A stretch of 52,721 nt of DNA from Bryobacterales bacterium (GCA_025350625.1 JANXXL010000006.1:1-52721); one strand, 5' to 3'. Numbered from the stretch's first letter, positions 8,968-20,747 are shown. The notes: generated by a model not told the origin, from the letters alone. Translations and numbers: made by a program.

Positions 8968-9135
8968 CTAGTCTTCGATCTTGAAGTCTTCGCCAGTGTA
9001 CTTCTGTTTCTTGCTGCAACTTTGACATGGAATCTCTTCGTCGCGCCTGAATCTAACTACGCCCGGTCCAGTGGCAACTTCAAGTCTGATTTTCTCTCCA
9101 CATTTTTTACAAGAGACGTACCAGTGCTTCGCCAT
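8968..9135 (-). CDS. Zinc-ribbon microprotein, 55 aa
   Basis: The 55-residue product has CKKCG at residues 9-13 and CQSC at 37-40, a classic four-Cys zinc ribbon, with a short acidic tail. The open frame extends upstream, but the ATG at 9135 starts just before the ribbon and the upstream part is not protein-like. A terminator follows its stop directly. Such proteins are often hypothetical; a structural or nucleic-acid-binding role is only inferred. Confidence 0.65.
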   Translation of the reverse strand: MAKHWYVSCKKCGEKIRLEVATGPGVVRFRRDEEIPCQSCSKKQKYTGEDFKIED

Positions 9136-9290
9136 TTTGCTTAGTATAGACAAACGATTGGAGGAAGGAAGCCGAGAATGAGAATTTTTTGGTGGCAAGA
9201 CGCGCTCCATCTTGAGCCCAAATCTCAGGATGAGGCCAATATGATGGTTGCTTTTGCGGATTCCACCAAATGGGGGAGGAATCCGAGGAA

Positions 9291-9560
9291 TCATTCAATC
9301 ATGTCCCTGAAGCCGCCTATCATAAGGTTGTTCCAGGCGACACCTTCCCTGGTGAACGCAACGATCAAAATGTTATCGGTTGATCGATCTATATAACGGA
9401 TTAGGTCTGCCTCAAGAAGTTGCGCCGGAAGATCGTTCTTGAGGAACCATTGCGAATAGAGCAGCCGCACTGCACCTAGAGCGCGCAAACGACCGTCTAG
9501 AGCCTCATAATTTTGAGGTCCGGGCCTGTCGAGATCATAGCTAACAAGGTAGTTTGCCAT
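9291..9560 (-). CDS. Cas2-like / SinR-family small protein, no CRISPR nearby
   Basis: The 89-residue product begins MANYLVSYDLDRPGPQNY, then RALGAVRLLYSQWFLKN, and later NILIVAFTRE. This is the beta-alpha-beta ferredoxin-like layout of Cas2/VapD relatives, including the YDL strand with its acidic residue and the Trp-x-hydrophobic second strand, as in proteins annotated 'SinR family'. GAGGAC lies eight bases before the ATG at 9560, which decides this start over one six codons upstream. No repeat array, cas1 or other cas gene is present, so a CRISPR adaptation role is unlikely; a nuclease or toxin-like role is possible. The next gene upstream begins 19 bases away. Confidence 0.65.
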   Translation of the reverse strand: MANYLVSYDLDRPGPQNYEALDGRLRALGAVRLLYSQWFLKNDLPAQLLEADLIRYIDRSTDNILIVAFTREGVAWNNLMIGGFRDMIE

Positions 9561-9578
9561 TACTGTCCTCAAAAACAA

Positions 9579-9833
9579 TTACTCGGTAGAAGCGGTCTTA
9601 AGCGTAATCGCCAACAGGCCCCACCCGGCCCCGATTCGCCAACCAACGCCCCATATCAGTCCGCCTATATCGGAAAGTGTTAGCTGCGAAAGCGGCACCT
9701 TTATGGCACCCCACCATTCATATCCCAAAGTGAAATAGCCCAGTACTATCCATGCGGCTACCAGTAATATCTTGCCCAAATCTTGGACTATCTCCGAGCC
9801 GGTTTGTTTACCCACTCTTAGCCCCTGTTTCAT
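9579..9833 (-). CDS. Small membrane protein, 84 aa
   Basis: After about 17 polar residues come two hydrophobic segments (ILLVAAWIVLGYFTLGY and IGGLIWGVGWRIGAGWGLL) separated by a short amphipathic stretch, giving a two-helix inner-membrane protein. It lies directly upstream of the Cas2-like gene on the same strand with a gap of 18 bases, so the two are likely cotranscribed. No family is recognised. The arrangement of a small nuclease-like protein with a small membrane protein recalls toxin modules, but this is only inference. Confidence 0.6.
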   Translation of the reverse strand: MKQGLRVGKQTGSEIVQDLGKILLVAAWIVLGYFTLGYEWWGAIKVPLSQLTLSDIGGLIWGVGWRIGAGWGLLAITLKTASTE

Positions 9834-9979
9834 TTAGTTCTTTAAGGAGATGTACCTTCTCCGGCGAGGCTTTGGCCTGCCGTTTCCATCCATGCGGACG
9901 AGCATATCACTTATAGAGATTGTATAGATCGAAGCAGCAGAGTGGCGAGGCCTAGGCTTGACACGAACAAGACCTCTGT

Positions 9980-10009
9980 TTGACACCCTCCGACCCCGTC
10001 CGCTAAACT
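9980..10009 (+). promoter_or_regulatory. Sigma-70 type promoter for rplM-rpsI
   Basis: A perfect -35 TTGACA (9980-9985) is followed after 18 bases by TAAACT (10004-10009), which puts transcription start about 30 bases before rplM. A second TTGACA at 9958-9963 has no good partner. The position ahead of the ribosomal-protein operon makes the call credible. Confidence 0.6.
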
Positions 10010-10047
10010 TGGATACTGAACGAATAGCACGGAGAAGGTCTGTCTAC

Positions 10048-10476
10048 ATGAAAACGGTAATTCCCTCGGGCAAGGACATTCCGCGTAACTGGCACATAAT
10101 CGACGCGGAAAACCTCGTGCTCGGGCGCGTGGCCACCAAGGCTGCCAATATTTTGATGGGCAAACACAAGCCCAGTTACACGCCGTACATCGACATGGGC
10201 GATCACATCATTGTGGTCAACGCGGCGAAGGTGCGTCTCACGGGGCGCAAAGAAGAACAGAAACTTTATCGCCGTCACTCGGGCTATCCCGGCGGACTCA
10301 CGGAAACCAGCGCCCGTAAGGTGCGCGAGACCCGTCCGCAGCGGATGGTGGAAGAGGCGATTTCGGGCATGCTTCCGAAGAGCAAGCTGGGCAAACAGAT
10401 GTACCGGAAGCTGCAGGTATACGCGGGTCCCAAGCACCCGCATGACGCGCAGAAGCCAGTGGCGCTGGCGATTTAG
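10048..10476 (+). CDS. rplM: 50S ribosomal protein L13
   Basis: The 142-residue protein is full-length L13, an early-assembly protein of the large subunit. Recognisable blocks are [44 protein letters not shown] and GMLPKSKLG. The frame is open further upstream, but family homology begins at the ATG at 10048 and GGAGAAGG lies upstream at suitable distance. It is followed after 23 bases by rpsI, the usual bacterial pairing. A sigma-70 promoter is visible at 9980-10009. Confidence 0.97.
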   Translation: MKTVIPSGKDIPRNWHIIDAENLVLGRVATKAANILMGKHKPSYTPYIDMGDHIIVVNAAKVRLTGRKEEQKLYRRHSGYPGGLTETSARKVRETRPQRMVEEAISGMLPKSKLGKQMYRKLQVYAGPKHPHDAQKPVALAI

Positions 10477-10499
10477 CGCTCAGAGGAGATCGGATTACA

Positions 10500-10892
10500 G
10501 TGGCATTAGTGCAACATTTGGGTACGGGACGCCGCAAGCGCGCGGTAGCGAGAGTCTTTCTGCGGCCGGGCGACGGCAAGATCACAGTCAACGGGCGCAC
10601 TTTCGAGCACTATTTCCCGAGCGATACCGCCAGGGCCATCGTGAAGCAGCCGCTGCTCGCGACTGAGACTGCGGACAAGTTCGATATTTTGATCAACACC
10701 GCCGGCGGCGGGCCCACGGGCCAGGCCGGTGCCGCGAAGCTGGGAATTGCGCGCGCGCTGCTCGATTTCAATATCGAGTTGCGCGGCAAACTGAAGGAAC
10801 TCGGCTTCCTCACCAGGGATGCGCGCCAGCATGAGCGCAAGAAGTACGGGCAGAAGGGCGCTCGGAAACGCTTCCAGTTCTCGAAGCGCTAA
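10500..10892 (+). CDS. rpsI: 30S ribosomal protein S9
   Basis: A 130-residue S9 with the N-terminal [17 protein letters not shown] block and the Arg/Lys-rich C-terminal tail ending SKR, which reaches the P-site tRNA in the ribosome. Translation starts at GTG 10500 with AGAGGAG about 12 bases upstream. It is the second gene of the rplM-rpsI operon, closed by a hairpin terminator. Confidence 0.97.
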   Translation: MALVQHLGTGRRKRAVARVFLRPGDGKITVNGRTFEHYFPSDTARAIVKQPLLATETADKFDILINTAGGGPTGQAGAAKLGIARALLDFNIELRGKLKELGFLTRDARQHERKKYGQKGARKRFQFSKR

Positions 10893-10899
10893 CTAGACT

Positions 10900-10952
10900 C
10901 CGCCGGGTTTCGCGCCGTAGGGCGCGCGGCCGTTGGCGGAACGTTGTTTTTT
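10900..10952 (+). terminator. Terminator after rpsI
   Basis: An inner stem CGCGCC (10911-10916) / GGCGCG (10921-10926) sits inside an outer CCGCC (10900-10904) / GGCGG (10935-10939) pairing, followed seven bases later by six T residues (10947-10952). It separates the rplM-rpsI unit from rpsB. A weak -10-like TATCAT downstream near 10973 could start the rpsB transcript. Confidence 0.6.
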
Positions 10953-11057
10953 GGCGGATTTGGAAGTCCGCTATCATTTGATCGTCTCACCCGGGCCACA
11001 AATTCCGCTTTGGGCCGTGGATCCGGGTTCAACCAACAGCACAGGCAAGGAGGCATT

Positions 11058-11945
11058 TTGCCGTCGATTAGTATGAAAGAATTGCTCGAAGCCGGCGTTC
11101 ACTTCGGGCACCAGACCAAGCGCTGGAATCCCAAGATGAAAGAATACATCTTTGGCGAACGTAACGGGATCTATATTATCGATCTCCAGAAGACTCTCAA
11201 ACTGTTTAAGGACGCGATGCGCTACGTGGGTGAAATGGCCGCGCAGGGCAAGACCGTTCTTTTCGTGGGCACCAAACGGCAAGCGCAGGAAGCCATCTCT
11301 GAAGAGGCCACGCGATCCGGCCAGTACTTCGTCAATCAACGCTGGCTGGGCGGATTGCTGACTAATATGGCCACGGTGCAGAAATCCATCAAGCGTCTGA
11401 AGGGACTGGACGCCATGGCTACCGAAGGCACCTGGGACGGGCGCGCCAAGAAGGAAGTGATTCGCCTTGAACGCGAGCGCAAGCACCTCAACCAGAACCT
11501 GTCGGGCATCAAAGACATGAACGGGCTGCCGGACTTGTTGTTCGTGATCGATTCGAATAAGGAAGCCATTGCCGTCGAAGAAGCCCGCAAGTTGGGCATC
11601 CCGGTGGTGGCGGTGGTCGACACTAATTGCGATCCGAGCAAAGTGGATTACGTGATTCCGGGCAACGATGACGCGCTCCGCGCCATTCGCCTGTTCACGA
11701 CCAAGATTGCCGACGCCGTGGTCGAGGGCCGCCAGCTCGCGAGCGAACAGGATTTCAACGCCGAGAAAATCATCACCGATGAGACTCCGGTCGAGGATAT
11801 CCCCGAGTACGCGCAGTTCATCGATCCCAAGTTCTCCGAACAGTTGATGTCGGAGTCCATGCCGGACGAAGCCTTGCCTTCGATGTCGCTGCCGCGCAAG
11901 GGGCCGGCCGCCGAAGTCGTCGACGAAGCGGTTCAGACCAACTGA
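11058..11945 (+). CDS. rpsB: 30S ribosomal protein S2
   Basis: A 295-residue S2, recognised from [20 protein letters not shown] and [14 protein letters not shown], with a long acidic C-terminal extension (past about residue 250) that is common in Acidobacteriota. I place the start at TTG 11058 because AAGGAGG ends only four bases upstream and the protein then begins [13 protein letters not shown] like other S2 proteins; the next in-frame ATG (11073) is too far from that ribosome site. It is followed by tsf, the usual rpsB-tsf-pyrH-frr order. Confidence 0.95.
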   Translation: MPSISMKELLEAGVHFGHQTKRWNPKMKEYIFGERNGIYIIDLQKTLKLFKDAMRYVGEMAAQGKTVLFVGTKRQAQEAISEEATRSGQYFVNQRWLGGLLTNMATVQKSIKRLKGLDAMATEGTWDGRAKKEVIRLERERKHLNQNLSGIKDMNGLPDLLFVIDSNKEAIAVEEARKLGIPVVAVVDTNCDPSKVDYVIPGNDDALRAIRLFTTKIADAVVEGRQLASEQDFNAEKIITDETPVEDIPEYAQFIDPKFSEQLMSESMPDEALPSMSLPRKGPAAEVVDEAVQTN

Positions 11946-12002
11946 CCAGCAGGGGCCGAGCCTGCCAAAAAACGCGAGTAGTGTGTTTGGTGTGAGGAAA
12001 TT

Positions 12003-12626
12003 ATGGAAATCAGTGCACAGTTAGTAAAGCAGCTCCGGGAACGCACCGGAGCGGGGATGATGGAGTGTAAAAAAGCGCTGGTCGAATCCAAAGGCGACCT
12101 GGGCGAGGCTGAAGTGGTATTGCGCAAACATGGCATCGCCTCGGCAGCGAAGAAGTCGACGCGTTCGACCAAGCAAGGCGTGATTGGCAACTATATTCAC
12201 GCCGGCGCGCAGATCGGCGTGTTGATCGAGGTCAACTGCGAATCCGATTTCGTGGCGCGCACCGAGGCCTTTCAGGAATTGGTCAAGGACTTGGCCATGC
12301 AAGTGGCTGCCGCCGATCCGCAGTTCGTGCGGCGCGAGGATGTCACCGCCGCCGCGATCGAAAAAGAGAAGGATATCGCCCGCGCCCGTGCCATCGGCGA
12401 GGGCAAGCCCGAAAAGATTCTTGAAAAGATCGTTGAAGGCCGCTTAGCTAAATACTACGAGGAAGTTTGCCTGATGGAACAGCCCTTCATCAAAGAAAAT
12501 ACCACTACCATCGCGGACCTGATCAAGACCAAGATCGCGAAGCTGGGCGAGAATATCTCGGTAGCGCGCTTCGTCCGTTTCAAAGTCGGCGATATGTCCG
12601 CATCTGAAGAAACCGCCGCGGAGTAA
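12003..12626 (+). CDS. tsf: Translation elongation factor Ts
   Basis: At 207 residues this is the short (Thermus-like) form of EF-Ts, which recycles EF-Tu by ejecting GDP. The N-terminal [13 protein letters not shown] contacts EF-Tu and the core phrase [10 protein letters not shown] is present; the family's second core repeat is shortened. ATG 12003 follows GTGAGGAAATT, a usable ribosome site. It lies 57 bases after rpsB and four bases before pyrH. Confidence 0.96.
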   Translation: MEISAQLVKQLRERTGAGMMECKKALVESKGDLGEAEVVLRKHGIASAAKKSTRSTKQGVIGNYIHAGAQIGVLIEVNCESDFVARTEAFQELVKDLAMQVAAADPQFVRREDVTAAAIEKEKDIARARAIGEGKPEKILEKIVEGRLAKYYEEVCLMEQPFIKENTTTIADLIKTKIAKLGENISVARFVRFKVGDMSASEETAAE

Positions 12627-12630
12627 CGAA

Positions 12631-13377
12631 ATGAGCGCGCAGGGAACCTCGGCCGAGCGTGGGGAAGCGAAGTCCCGCTACCAGCGGATTCTGTTGAAAC
12701 TTAGCGGAGAAGTGATGGCCGGCGAAGGTTCGTTCGGCTTGGACGCCGGGCGTGTCAAGGCTCTGGCGGAGGAAGTTGCCGAAGTAGCCAAGGCCGGTGT
12801 GCAGATCGGCTTAGTAGTGGGAGGCGGCAATTTCTTCCGCGGCGTGGCGGCCGCAGCGCGGCACATGGACCGTGTGGCCGCCGACCACATGGGCATGCTT
12901 GCGACCGTCATAAATGCGCTGGCTTTGCAGGACGCCCTCGAACAACAAGGCGTTCCCACGCGGGTGATGACGGCGATCCCCATGAACGAAGTCGCCGAGC
13001 CGTATATCCGCCGGCGGGCCATTCGCCATCTCGAAAAAGGCCGCATCGTCATTTTTGCCGCCGGCACTTCCAATCCCTATTTTTCCACGGACACTGCGGC
13101 CACGCTACGCGGTTTGGAAATCCATGCCGATGTCGTGGCCAAGGCCACCCGCGTTGACGGCGTCTATGACAAGGACCCGCTGCAGAACACCGACGCCGTG
13201 CGCTTCACTGAAATCAGCTACTCCGATGTCCTCGCGAAAAATCTGCGCGTGATGGACGCCTCCGCCGTGGCCATGTGCCGCGATAACCATCTGCGCATCG
13301 TGGTTTTTGATTTGAACGTGTATGGCAATATAATGCGTATGGCGATGGGCGAGCCCATCGGCACGCTGATTTCTTAA
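12631..13377 (+). CDS. pyrH: Uridylate kinase
   Basis: A 248-residue UMP kinase of the amino-acid-kinase fold, converting UMP to UDP in pyrimidine nucleotide synthesis. [33 protein letters not shown] and [13 protein letters not shown] mark the ATP and UMP sites. The first 12 or so residues are a hydrophilic extension. It starts four bases after tsf, so translation is probably coupled. It works as a cytoplasmic hexamer. Confidence 0.96.
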   Translation: MSAQGTSAERGEAKSRYQRILLKLSGEVMAGEGSFGLDAGRVKALAEEVAEVAKAGVQIGLVVGGGNFFRGVAAAARHMDRVAADHMGMLATVINALALQDALEQQGVPTRVMTAIPMNEVAEPYIRRRAIRHLEKGRIVIFAAGTSNPYFSTDTAATLRGLEIHADVVAKATRVDGVYDKDPLQNTDAVRFTEISYSDVLAKNLRVMDASAVAMCRDNHLRIVVFDLNVYGNIMRMAMGEPIGTLIS

Positions 13378-13400
13378 AACCGCATAAACGAAAAGGGGTT

Positions 13401-14003
13401 ATGAAACCAGAACCGCAAGCACCCGCGAATCACACTTTTCAAAGCGTTAAAGAGCTGGAGGCGCACTCCAAGACCCGCATGGACAAAGTGCTGTCGGATT
13501 TGCAGAACGCCATCGCCAGCATCCGCACCGGCCGCGCGTCGGTGGGCATCTTCGACAATATCAAGGTGGATTACTACGGCACGCCGACGCCGCTCAATCA
13601 GGTGGCTAATCTGCACGTCCCCGAGCCATCGCTCATCACCATTCAGCCCTGGGACGTATCGCAGATTGCTGCTATCGAGAAAGCCATCCGCGGTTCAGAT
13701 CTGGGTTTGAATCCCGCCAACGATGGGAAGCTGATTCGCGTCCCGGTCCCGCCTTTAACCGAAGAGCGCCGCAAGGAAATCGTCAAGCGTCTGCATAACG
13801 TGGCCGAGGAACATCGCGTGGCCGCGCGCAATATCCGGCGGGATGCTAATGAGCATTTGAAGAAGCTGCTCAAAGACAAACTTATCAGCGAGGACGAAGA
13901 GCGGCGTGCTTTGGATGACGTGCAGAAGATAACCGACGCCCACATCCTGAAGATCGACGCCGCGTCCAAGGCCAAAGAGACCGAAATCATGGGCGGCAAG
14001 TAA
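13401..14003 (+). CDS. frr: Ribosome recycling factor
   Basis: A 200-residue RRF that, with EF-G, splits post-termination ribosomes. Visible are IRTGRASVGIFDNIKVDYYG, the proline-rich VPVPPLTEERRKE hinge region and NIRRDANE in the long helical domain. The protein carries about 15 extra N-terminal residues (EPQAPANHTF) compared with the usual 185. AAAAGGGG precedes the ATG. It is the last gene of the rpsB-tsf-pyrH-frr block. Confidence 0.96.
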   Translation: MKPEPQAPANHTFQSVKELEAHSKTRMDKVLSDLQNAIASIRTGRASVGIFDNIKVDYYGTPTPLNQVANLHVPEPSLITIQPWDVSQIAAIEKAIRGSDLGLNPANDGKLIRVPVPPLTEERRKEIVKRLHNVAEEHRVAARNIRRDANEHLKKLLKDKLISEDEERRALDDVQKITDAHILKIDAASKAKETEIMGGK

Positions 14004-14024
14004 GCGGGGCGAGCCCGAGTCGTG

Positions 14025-14058
14025 GTGCACCACTGTGGTGCACATCTTTCTGTATGAT
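14025..14058 (+). promoter_or_regulatory. Palindromic operator and promoter of the RHH gene pair
   Basis: GTGCACCA (14025-14032), loop CTG, TGGTGCAC (14036-14043) is a perfect palindrome that also contains GTGGTGCAC twice as direct repeats. A -10 box TATGAT follows at 14053-14058, so the palindrome overlaps the -35 position. Transcription would begin near 14065, at the ATG itself, implying a leaderless message. CTTTC/GAAAG arms flank the -10 box. Ribbon-helix-helix proteins commonly autoregulate through such sites. The hairpin may also serve as the frr terminator. Confidence 0.55.
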
Positions 14059-14064
14059 GAAAGT

Positions 14065-14376
14065 ATGCGGACTCGTTCCAAATCCCAGTCTTCCAGCGTC
14101 AAGCGCCGCACAGTCCGGCAAAGTGTAACAATTCCCTCGACTTTAGTTGTGGAAGTGCGGCGGGTGGCGAAGGAGCGGCATCTCACGATGAGCCGTGCGC
14201 TGGTCGCTCTGGCCGAGCGGGGAGTGCAGGCGGAAGCCGAAGCACAACGGAACTTGCGATCTGACTACCGCGGGTTCCTCGCGGAAAACGAGCCAGTCCG
14301 CAAGAACGAAGCCGGCAAGGCCCTGATCCGCGCAATCTTTGGGAAGGACGCGATTGCCGAGGATCCAGTTCGCTGA
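14065..14376 (+). CDS. Ribbon-helix-helix (antitoxin-like) protein, 103 aa
   Basis: Residues 18-55 (VRQSVTIPSTLVVEVRRVAK, then LTMSRALVALAERGV) match a ribbon-helix-helix DNA-binding domain: a beta-strand followed by two helices. The C-terminal 45 residues are charged (SDYRGFLAENEPVRKNEAG) and could bind a partner. ATG 14065 is chosen over an upstream GTG because the promoter predicts transcription start there. A second gene overlaps its 3' end by 23 bases, an arrangement typical of antitoxin-toxin pairs. It probably represses its own promoter through the palindrome at 14025-14043. Confidence 0.7.
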   Translation: MRTRSKSQSSSVKRRTVRQSVTIPSTLVVEVRRVAKERHLTMSRALVALAERGVQAEAEAQRNLRSDYRGFLAENEPVRKNEAGKALIRAIFGKDAIAEDPVR

Positions 14377-14599
14377 TCTCCCGCGAGCAATGTGGGATCA
14401 CCTACTGAAGCGTGTCGATGACCGGGCAATCTCGATGAATGACCTGTTGCGGCTTCAGGCGTGGGCGAGGTCACAACCCGAGACGCCGGAGGGCGATTGG
14501 TACAAGGACTTCGGCTCGTTCCTATTGTGCGGATCGGGTGCGTACCCCAAAACCGTTCTAGCGAAAGGTATGAAGCCTTTTGGTGATCCGCTCGATTGA
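14354..14599 (+). CDS. Partner protein of the RHH gene, 81 aa, unknown function
   Basis: The frame overlaps the ribbon-helix-helix gene by 23 bases. GGAAGG lies seven bases before TTG 14354, which gives a product beginning near PRIQFADLPRAMWDHLL. A helical first half is followed by PEGDWYKDFGSFLLCGSG and KTVLAKGMKPFG, phrases I believe recur in small uncharacterised bacterial proteins. It is not any of the classical toxin families I can name. It could be a toxin, an antitoxin in reverse order, or a co-repressor; function unknown. Confidence 0.6.
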   Translation: MPRIQFADLPRAMWDHLLKRVDDRAISMNDLLRLQAWARSQPETPEGDWYKDFGSFLLCGSGAYPKTVLAKGMKPFGDPLD

Positions 14600-14621
14600 G
14601 GGTAGCAGCCGCTACTGCGAC

Positions 14622-16238
14622 CTAGCCGCTCATGGCGGCGAGGAATTCGCCGTTACTGCGGGTCTTCGAGAGTTTGTCGATCAGCAGTTCCATGCTCTCG
14701 GTAGGCGATAGTGGGTTCAGCACCTTGCGCAACACCCATACGCGGTTGAGTTCTTCCTTAGGCAGCAGAAGCTCTTCTTTGCGCGTGCCGGATTTCGAGA
14801 TGTCAATGGCCGGGAACACGCGCTTGTCCATCAATTTGCGGTCCAGATGGATTTCCATGTTGCCGGTGCCCTTGAACTCTTCAAAGATCACGTCGTCCAT
14901 GCGGCTGCCGGTATCGACCAGCGCCGAAGCCACGATGGTAAGCGACCCGCCTTCTTCAATATTGCGCGCCGCGCCGAAGAAGCGTTTGGGGCGCTGCAGC
15001 GCGTTCGAATCCACACCGCCCGAGAGCACTTTGCCCGAAGGCGGGACTACGGTGTTATAAGCGCGCGCCAGGCGCGTGATGGAATCGAGCAGGATGACCA
15101 CGTCTTTCTTGTGCTCAACGAGACGCTTGGCTTTTTCGATCACCATTTCGGCCACTTGCACGTGGCGGGCGGCGGGTTCATCGAAGGTCGAGCTAATGAC
15201 TTCGCCCTTGACCGAGCGCTGCATGTCGGTGACTTCCTCGGGGCGCTCGTCGATTAGTAGTACGATTAGCGAGACTTCAGGATGATTAGCAGTGATGGAA
15301 TTGGCGATCGACTGCAACAGCATGGTCTTGCCGGTGCGCGGCGCGGCTACGATCAATCCGCGCTGGCCCTTGCCGATGGGAGTGAGCAGGTCCATGACAC
15401 GGCCCGAGAAGTTGTCCTTGAGGGTTTCCATCTTTAGCCGCGCTTGCGGATAAAGCGGTGTGAGGTTGTCAAAGAAGATCTTGTTGCGGGCTTCCTCGGG
15501 CGGCTCAAAGTTGATGGCGTCGACTTTGATCAGTGCAAAGTAACGCTCGCCTTCCTTAGGCGGGCGGATCTGGCCGCTGACGGTGTCGCCGGTGCGCAGA
15601 TCGAAGCGGCGGATCTGCGAGGGCGAGACATACACGTCGTCTGGGCCCGGCAGGTAGTTGTACTCAGGCGCGCGCAGAAAGCCGAAGCCGTCGGGCAGAC
15701 ATTCGAGCACGCCTTCGGAAAAGATCAGACCGCTTTTCTCCGCCTGCACTTGAAGGATTTTGAAAATCAGCTCTTGCTTGCGGAGTCCTGCGAAGCCCTG
15801 GACGCCCAGATCTTTGGCGATCTGGTTGAGCTTTTGGATGCTCATGTCCTTTAGCTCCACCAGATCGAGAGCGTTGCCGCGATTCGGCTGACCTTGGGCG
15901 GTGGCACGCCGCCGGGGGTCGAAGAGACGCCCGGTCATCTCCGGCTTGGCGGCTTCCGTTGGGTTCGTTTGGTCGCCTGCGGATTGCACTTCGACTAGGT
16001 CGGCTGGGTTCGTTTGGTTGCTGCCGTTTTCAGCGTCGACTGGCGGGTTGGCGTCCGCGGGAGGTTTGGCGTCCCCCGCGGCCTTCTCCCCCCGGGGCCC
16101 TTTCGTTCTTGCCTCCCGGGGCGGCTGGCCTTCCGGTTTTACAGGAGGCTGAGCCTGGTTGCCCGTGTCTAGTGGTTCTTGATTTTCGAAATCGCTTGCC
16201 AAATTTCCCTCACTCCCCGGCCGGTGGTGGCCGAGCAT
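14622..16238 (-). CDS. rho: Transcription termination factor Rho with N-terminal extension
   Basis: The 538-residue protein is Rho, the RNA-dependent hexameric ATPase that ends transcripts. The helix-extended Rho_N domain starts near residue 125 ([18 protein letters not shown]), the cold-shock-like primary RNA site is at about 170-240, and Walker A APRTGKT is at 299-305. Residues 1 to about 122 are an extra low-complexity segment rich in Pro, Asn, Gln, Lys and Glu with QTNPA/QTNPT repeats. From ATG 16238 the gene overlaps ysxC by 70 bases; a TTG at 16202 with GAGGGA upstream is an alternative start. Confidence 0.95.
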   Translation of the reverse strand: MLGHHRPGSEGNLASDFENQEPLDTGNQAQPPVKPEGQPPREARTKGPRGEKAAGDAKPPADANPPVDAENGSNQTNPADLVEVQSAGDQTNPTEAAKPEMTGRLFDPRRRATAQGQPNRGNALDLVELKDMSIQKLNQIAKDLGVQGFAGLRKQELIFKILQVQAEKSGLIFSEGVLECLPDGFGFLRAPEYNYLPGPDDVYVSPSQIRRFDLRTGDTVSGQIRPPKEGERYFALIKVDAINFEPPEEARNKIFFDNLTPLYPQARLKMETLKDNFSGRVMDLLTPIGKGQRGLIVAAPRTGKTMLLQSIANSITANHPEVSLIVLLIDERPEEVTDMQRSVKGEVISSTFDEPAARHVQVAEMVIEKAKRLVEHKKDVVILLDSITRLARAYNTVVPPSGKVLSGGVDSNALQRPKRFFGAARNIEEGGSLTIVASALVDTGSRMDDVIFEEFKGTGNMEIHLDRKLMDKRVFPAIDISKSGTRKEELLLPKEELNRVWVLRKVLNPLSPTESMELLIDKLSKTRSNGEFLAAMSG

Positions 16239-16738
16239 TCGAGCACTTCCCCCGCATGTCCTTCGCGCAGGGCCTGGTGGCTCGCGTGCCGTTCTTGCTG
16301 CGTCTTCAACTTATCCGCTTTAGTCGCGACCGCCAGATACGGCCGCCCATGGGCTTCGAGCCATTCCCTCAGCTCGCAGTCGCGTTCCATCCAACCTCTT
16401 CTGGCATCCAGCACGAGGATAGCCAGCCGCAATTTTCCGCGCCCCAGCAGGTAGCTCTCGATGAGCTCTTTCCACTCCCTCGTAATGTGCTTGGGGACTT
16501 TTGCGAAACCATAGCCAGGAAGATCGACAAAACGAAAACCTTCATCCAGCTGGAAGAAATTGATCGACTGCGTACAGCCGGGCCGCGAACTAGTGTATGC
16601 CAGCCCGTCAGCCCCCACCAGTGCATTAATCAGACTGGATTTCCCGACGTTGCTGCGTCCCAGGAACGCGACTTCCGCTTGATCTTCAGGCGGAAACTGC
16701 TCCGGCTTCGCTGCACTTATTATAAACCTTGCTGACAT
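16169..16738 (-). CDS. ysxC: Ribosome biogenesis GTPase YsxC/EngB
   Basis: A 189-residue GTPase of the TrmE-Era-EngA superfamily, needed for assembly of the 50S subunit. G1 GRSNVGKS at 27-34, G3 DLPGYG at 72-77, G4 TKAD at 139-142 and G5 SATTGRG are all present. Its 3' end overlaps the beginning of rho, so the two are cotranscribed. It lies 39 bases downstream of lon on the same strand, and a lon-ysxC neighbourhood is also known in Bacillus. Confidence 0.95.
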   Translation of the reverse strand: MSARFIISAAKPEQFPPEDQAEVAFLGRSNVGKSSLINALVGADGLAYTSSRPGCTQSINFFQLDEGFRFVDLPGYGFAKVPKHITREWKELIESYLLGRGKLRLAILVLDARRGWMERDCELREWLEAHGRPYLAVATKADKLKTQQERHASHQALREGHAGEVLECSATTGRGVREIWQAISKIKNH

Positions 16739-16776
16739 CTAACAGGGCGCGGCCGGCAGCCAGGCTCGCACAGCCC

Positions 16777-19212
<2,436 letters not shown>

Positions 19213-19272
19213 TTTATGAAAGGTTTGGGTCAAATAGCGGACGCCGGGCCAATCCTCAAACAGCCTATCGGC

Positions 19273-20553
19273 TTAACCAGCTTTTTCGAGCAGAGTCACG
19301 TTAATTTTCTGCGTCAGCACCATTTCTTTGGTGACGGCGAACTCGCGGACCTTTTTATAAGTAGGCAGGTAATACATCAGGTCCAGCATTAGGTCTTCGA
19401 GGATCATGCGCAAGCCGCGGGCCCCCACCTTGCGCTCCATGGCGAGCTGGGCGATCGCTTCCAAAGCGTCGTCGCTAAACTTCAGCTTAACATTTTCGAA
19501 TTCGAAGAGCTTCTGGTACTGGCGAATGATGGCATTCTTGGGCTTGGTGAGGATCTGGACCAGAGCTTCCTTGCTCAGCTCTTCGAGCACCGCCACCACC
19601 GGAAGGCGCCCGATGAATTCGGGGATGAAGCCGCTCTTGATTAAGTCCATGGGCTGAACCTGTTCGAGCATGTTGAGATCGCGGCGGCTGGAACTGCCGG
19701 GGCGGGGCCGTTGGGTTTCGCGGCCGGGTTCCTCCGTCTTCGAATAGCCGATGGTGCGGGTTCCGGTGCGGCGCTGGATGGTTTTTTCGAGGCCGATGAA
19801 CGCGCCGCCACAGATAAACAAGATGTTGGTGGTGTCGACGGGAGTGAACTCCTGGTGGGGGTGCTTACGTCCACCTTGCGGGGGAACATTTGCGACCGTG
19901 CCTTCAAGGATCTTTAGCAAGGCCTGCTGAACTCCTTCGCCCGAAACATCGCGGGTGATGGAGGGGTTTTCGTCCTTGCGGCCGATTTTATCGATTTCGT
20001 CGATATAGATAATGCCTTGCTGGGCGCGTTGCACATCCCAATCGGCGTTCTGCAGCAGGCGCAGAATAATATTCTCAACATCTTCGCCTACGTAGCCGGC
20101 TTCGGTGAGCGTGGTGGCGTCGACGATGGCGAAAGGGACATCGAGAATGCGAGCCAAAGTCTGGGCCAGCAAAGTCTTGCCGGTACCCGTGGGCCCGATC
20201 AACAAAATGTTGGACTTGGACAGTTCCACCTCGCCTGAGCGCTGTTTGTTCATCTGAATGCGCTTGTAGTGGTTATAGACGGCGACGGCGAGCTTCTTCT
20301 TGGTGGAGTCCTGGCCGATCACGTACTGATCCAAGTACTCCTTTAATTCCAGAGGCTTAGGAAGCTTGTTCGGAGTCGCGTGGTGCTGATCGTGACGATC
20401 GTCTTCGAGAATAGAATTACAAACAGCTATGCATTCGTCACAAATGTACGCCTTGGGGTAGTCGGAGGGGGAGGAGATCAGCTTTCCGACAACGTCCTGG
20501 CTTTTGTGGCAGAAGGAACAACGCAGAGCATCATCCGAGCCAGTGCGCTTCAC
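19273..20553 (-). CDS. clpX: ClpX unfoldase subunit of Clp protease
   Basis: A 426-residue ClpX: zinc-binding domain with C12, C15, C38 and C41, Walker A GPTGTGKT at 120-127, the [12 protein letters not shown] helix and a conserved GGAFIGLE in the large AAA+ domain. It unfolds substrates and feeds them to ClpP. The frame is open eight codons further, but GTG 20553 has AGGAGGT five bases upstream and gives the usual MKRTG-like beginning. No clpP or tig gene lies upstream; the neighbour on that side is an unrelated plus-strand gene. Confidence 0.96.
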   Translation of the reverse strand: MKRTGSDDALRCSFCHKSQDVVGKLISSPSDYPKAYICDECIAVCNSILEDDRHDQHHATPNKLPKPLELKEYLDQYVIGQDSTKKKLAVAVYNHYKRIQMNKQRSGEVELSKSNILLIGPTGTGKTLLAQTLARILDVPFAIVDATTLTEAGYVGEDVENIILRLLQNADWDVQRAQQGIIYIDEIDKIGRKDENPSITRDVSGEGVQQALLKILEGTVANVPPQGGRKHPHQEFTPVDTTNILFICGGAFIGLEKTIQRRTGTRTIGYSKTEEPGRETQRPRPGSSSRRDLNMLEQVQPMDLIKSGFIPEFIGRLPVVAVLEELSKEALVQILTKPKNAIIRQYQKLFEFENVKLKFSDDALEAIAQLAMERKVGARGLRMILEDLMLDLMYYLPTYKKVREFAVTKEMVLTQKINVTLLEKAG

Positions 20554-20747
20554 TGGGACCTCCTGACGGACCACCAAATCTTAGGAACTGACAAGTCCAT
20601 TATAGCCGACTCGCGGCGAAAGGATAGTGCGGTTTGGAGGGCGAGCTTCAATCCGGGTCGCGAAATCGCCCTAAGTTCGTGGATTCCTTGCCTGATGGCC
20701 GGGCGGTAAAGGAGGCGGAAGAGCCACGAGCGGTGTCAAATCTTGTT

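Noticed and set aside
9291-9560. CRISPR-Cas locus suggested by the Cas2-like protein
   Set aside because: No regularly spaced repeats and no cas1 or effector genes are seen in the window.
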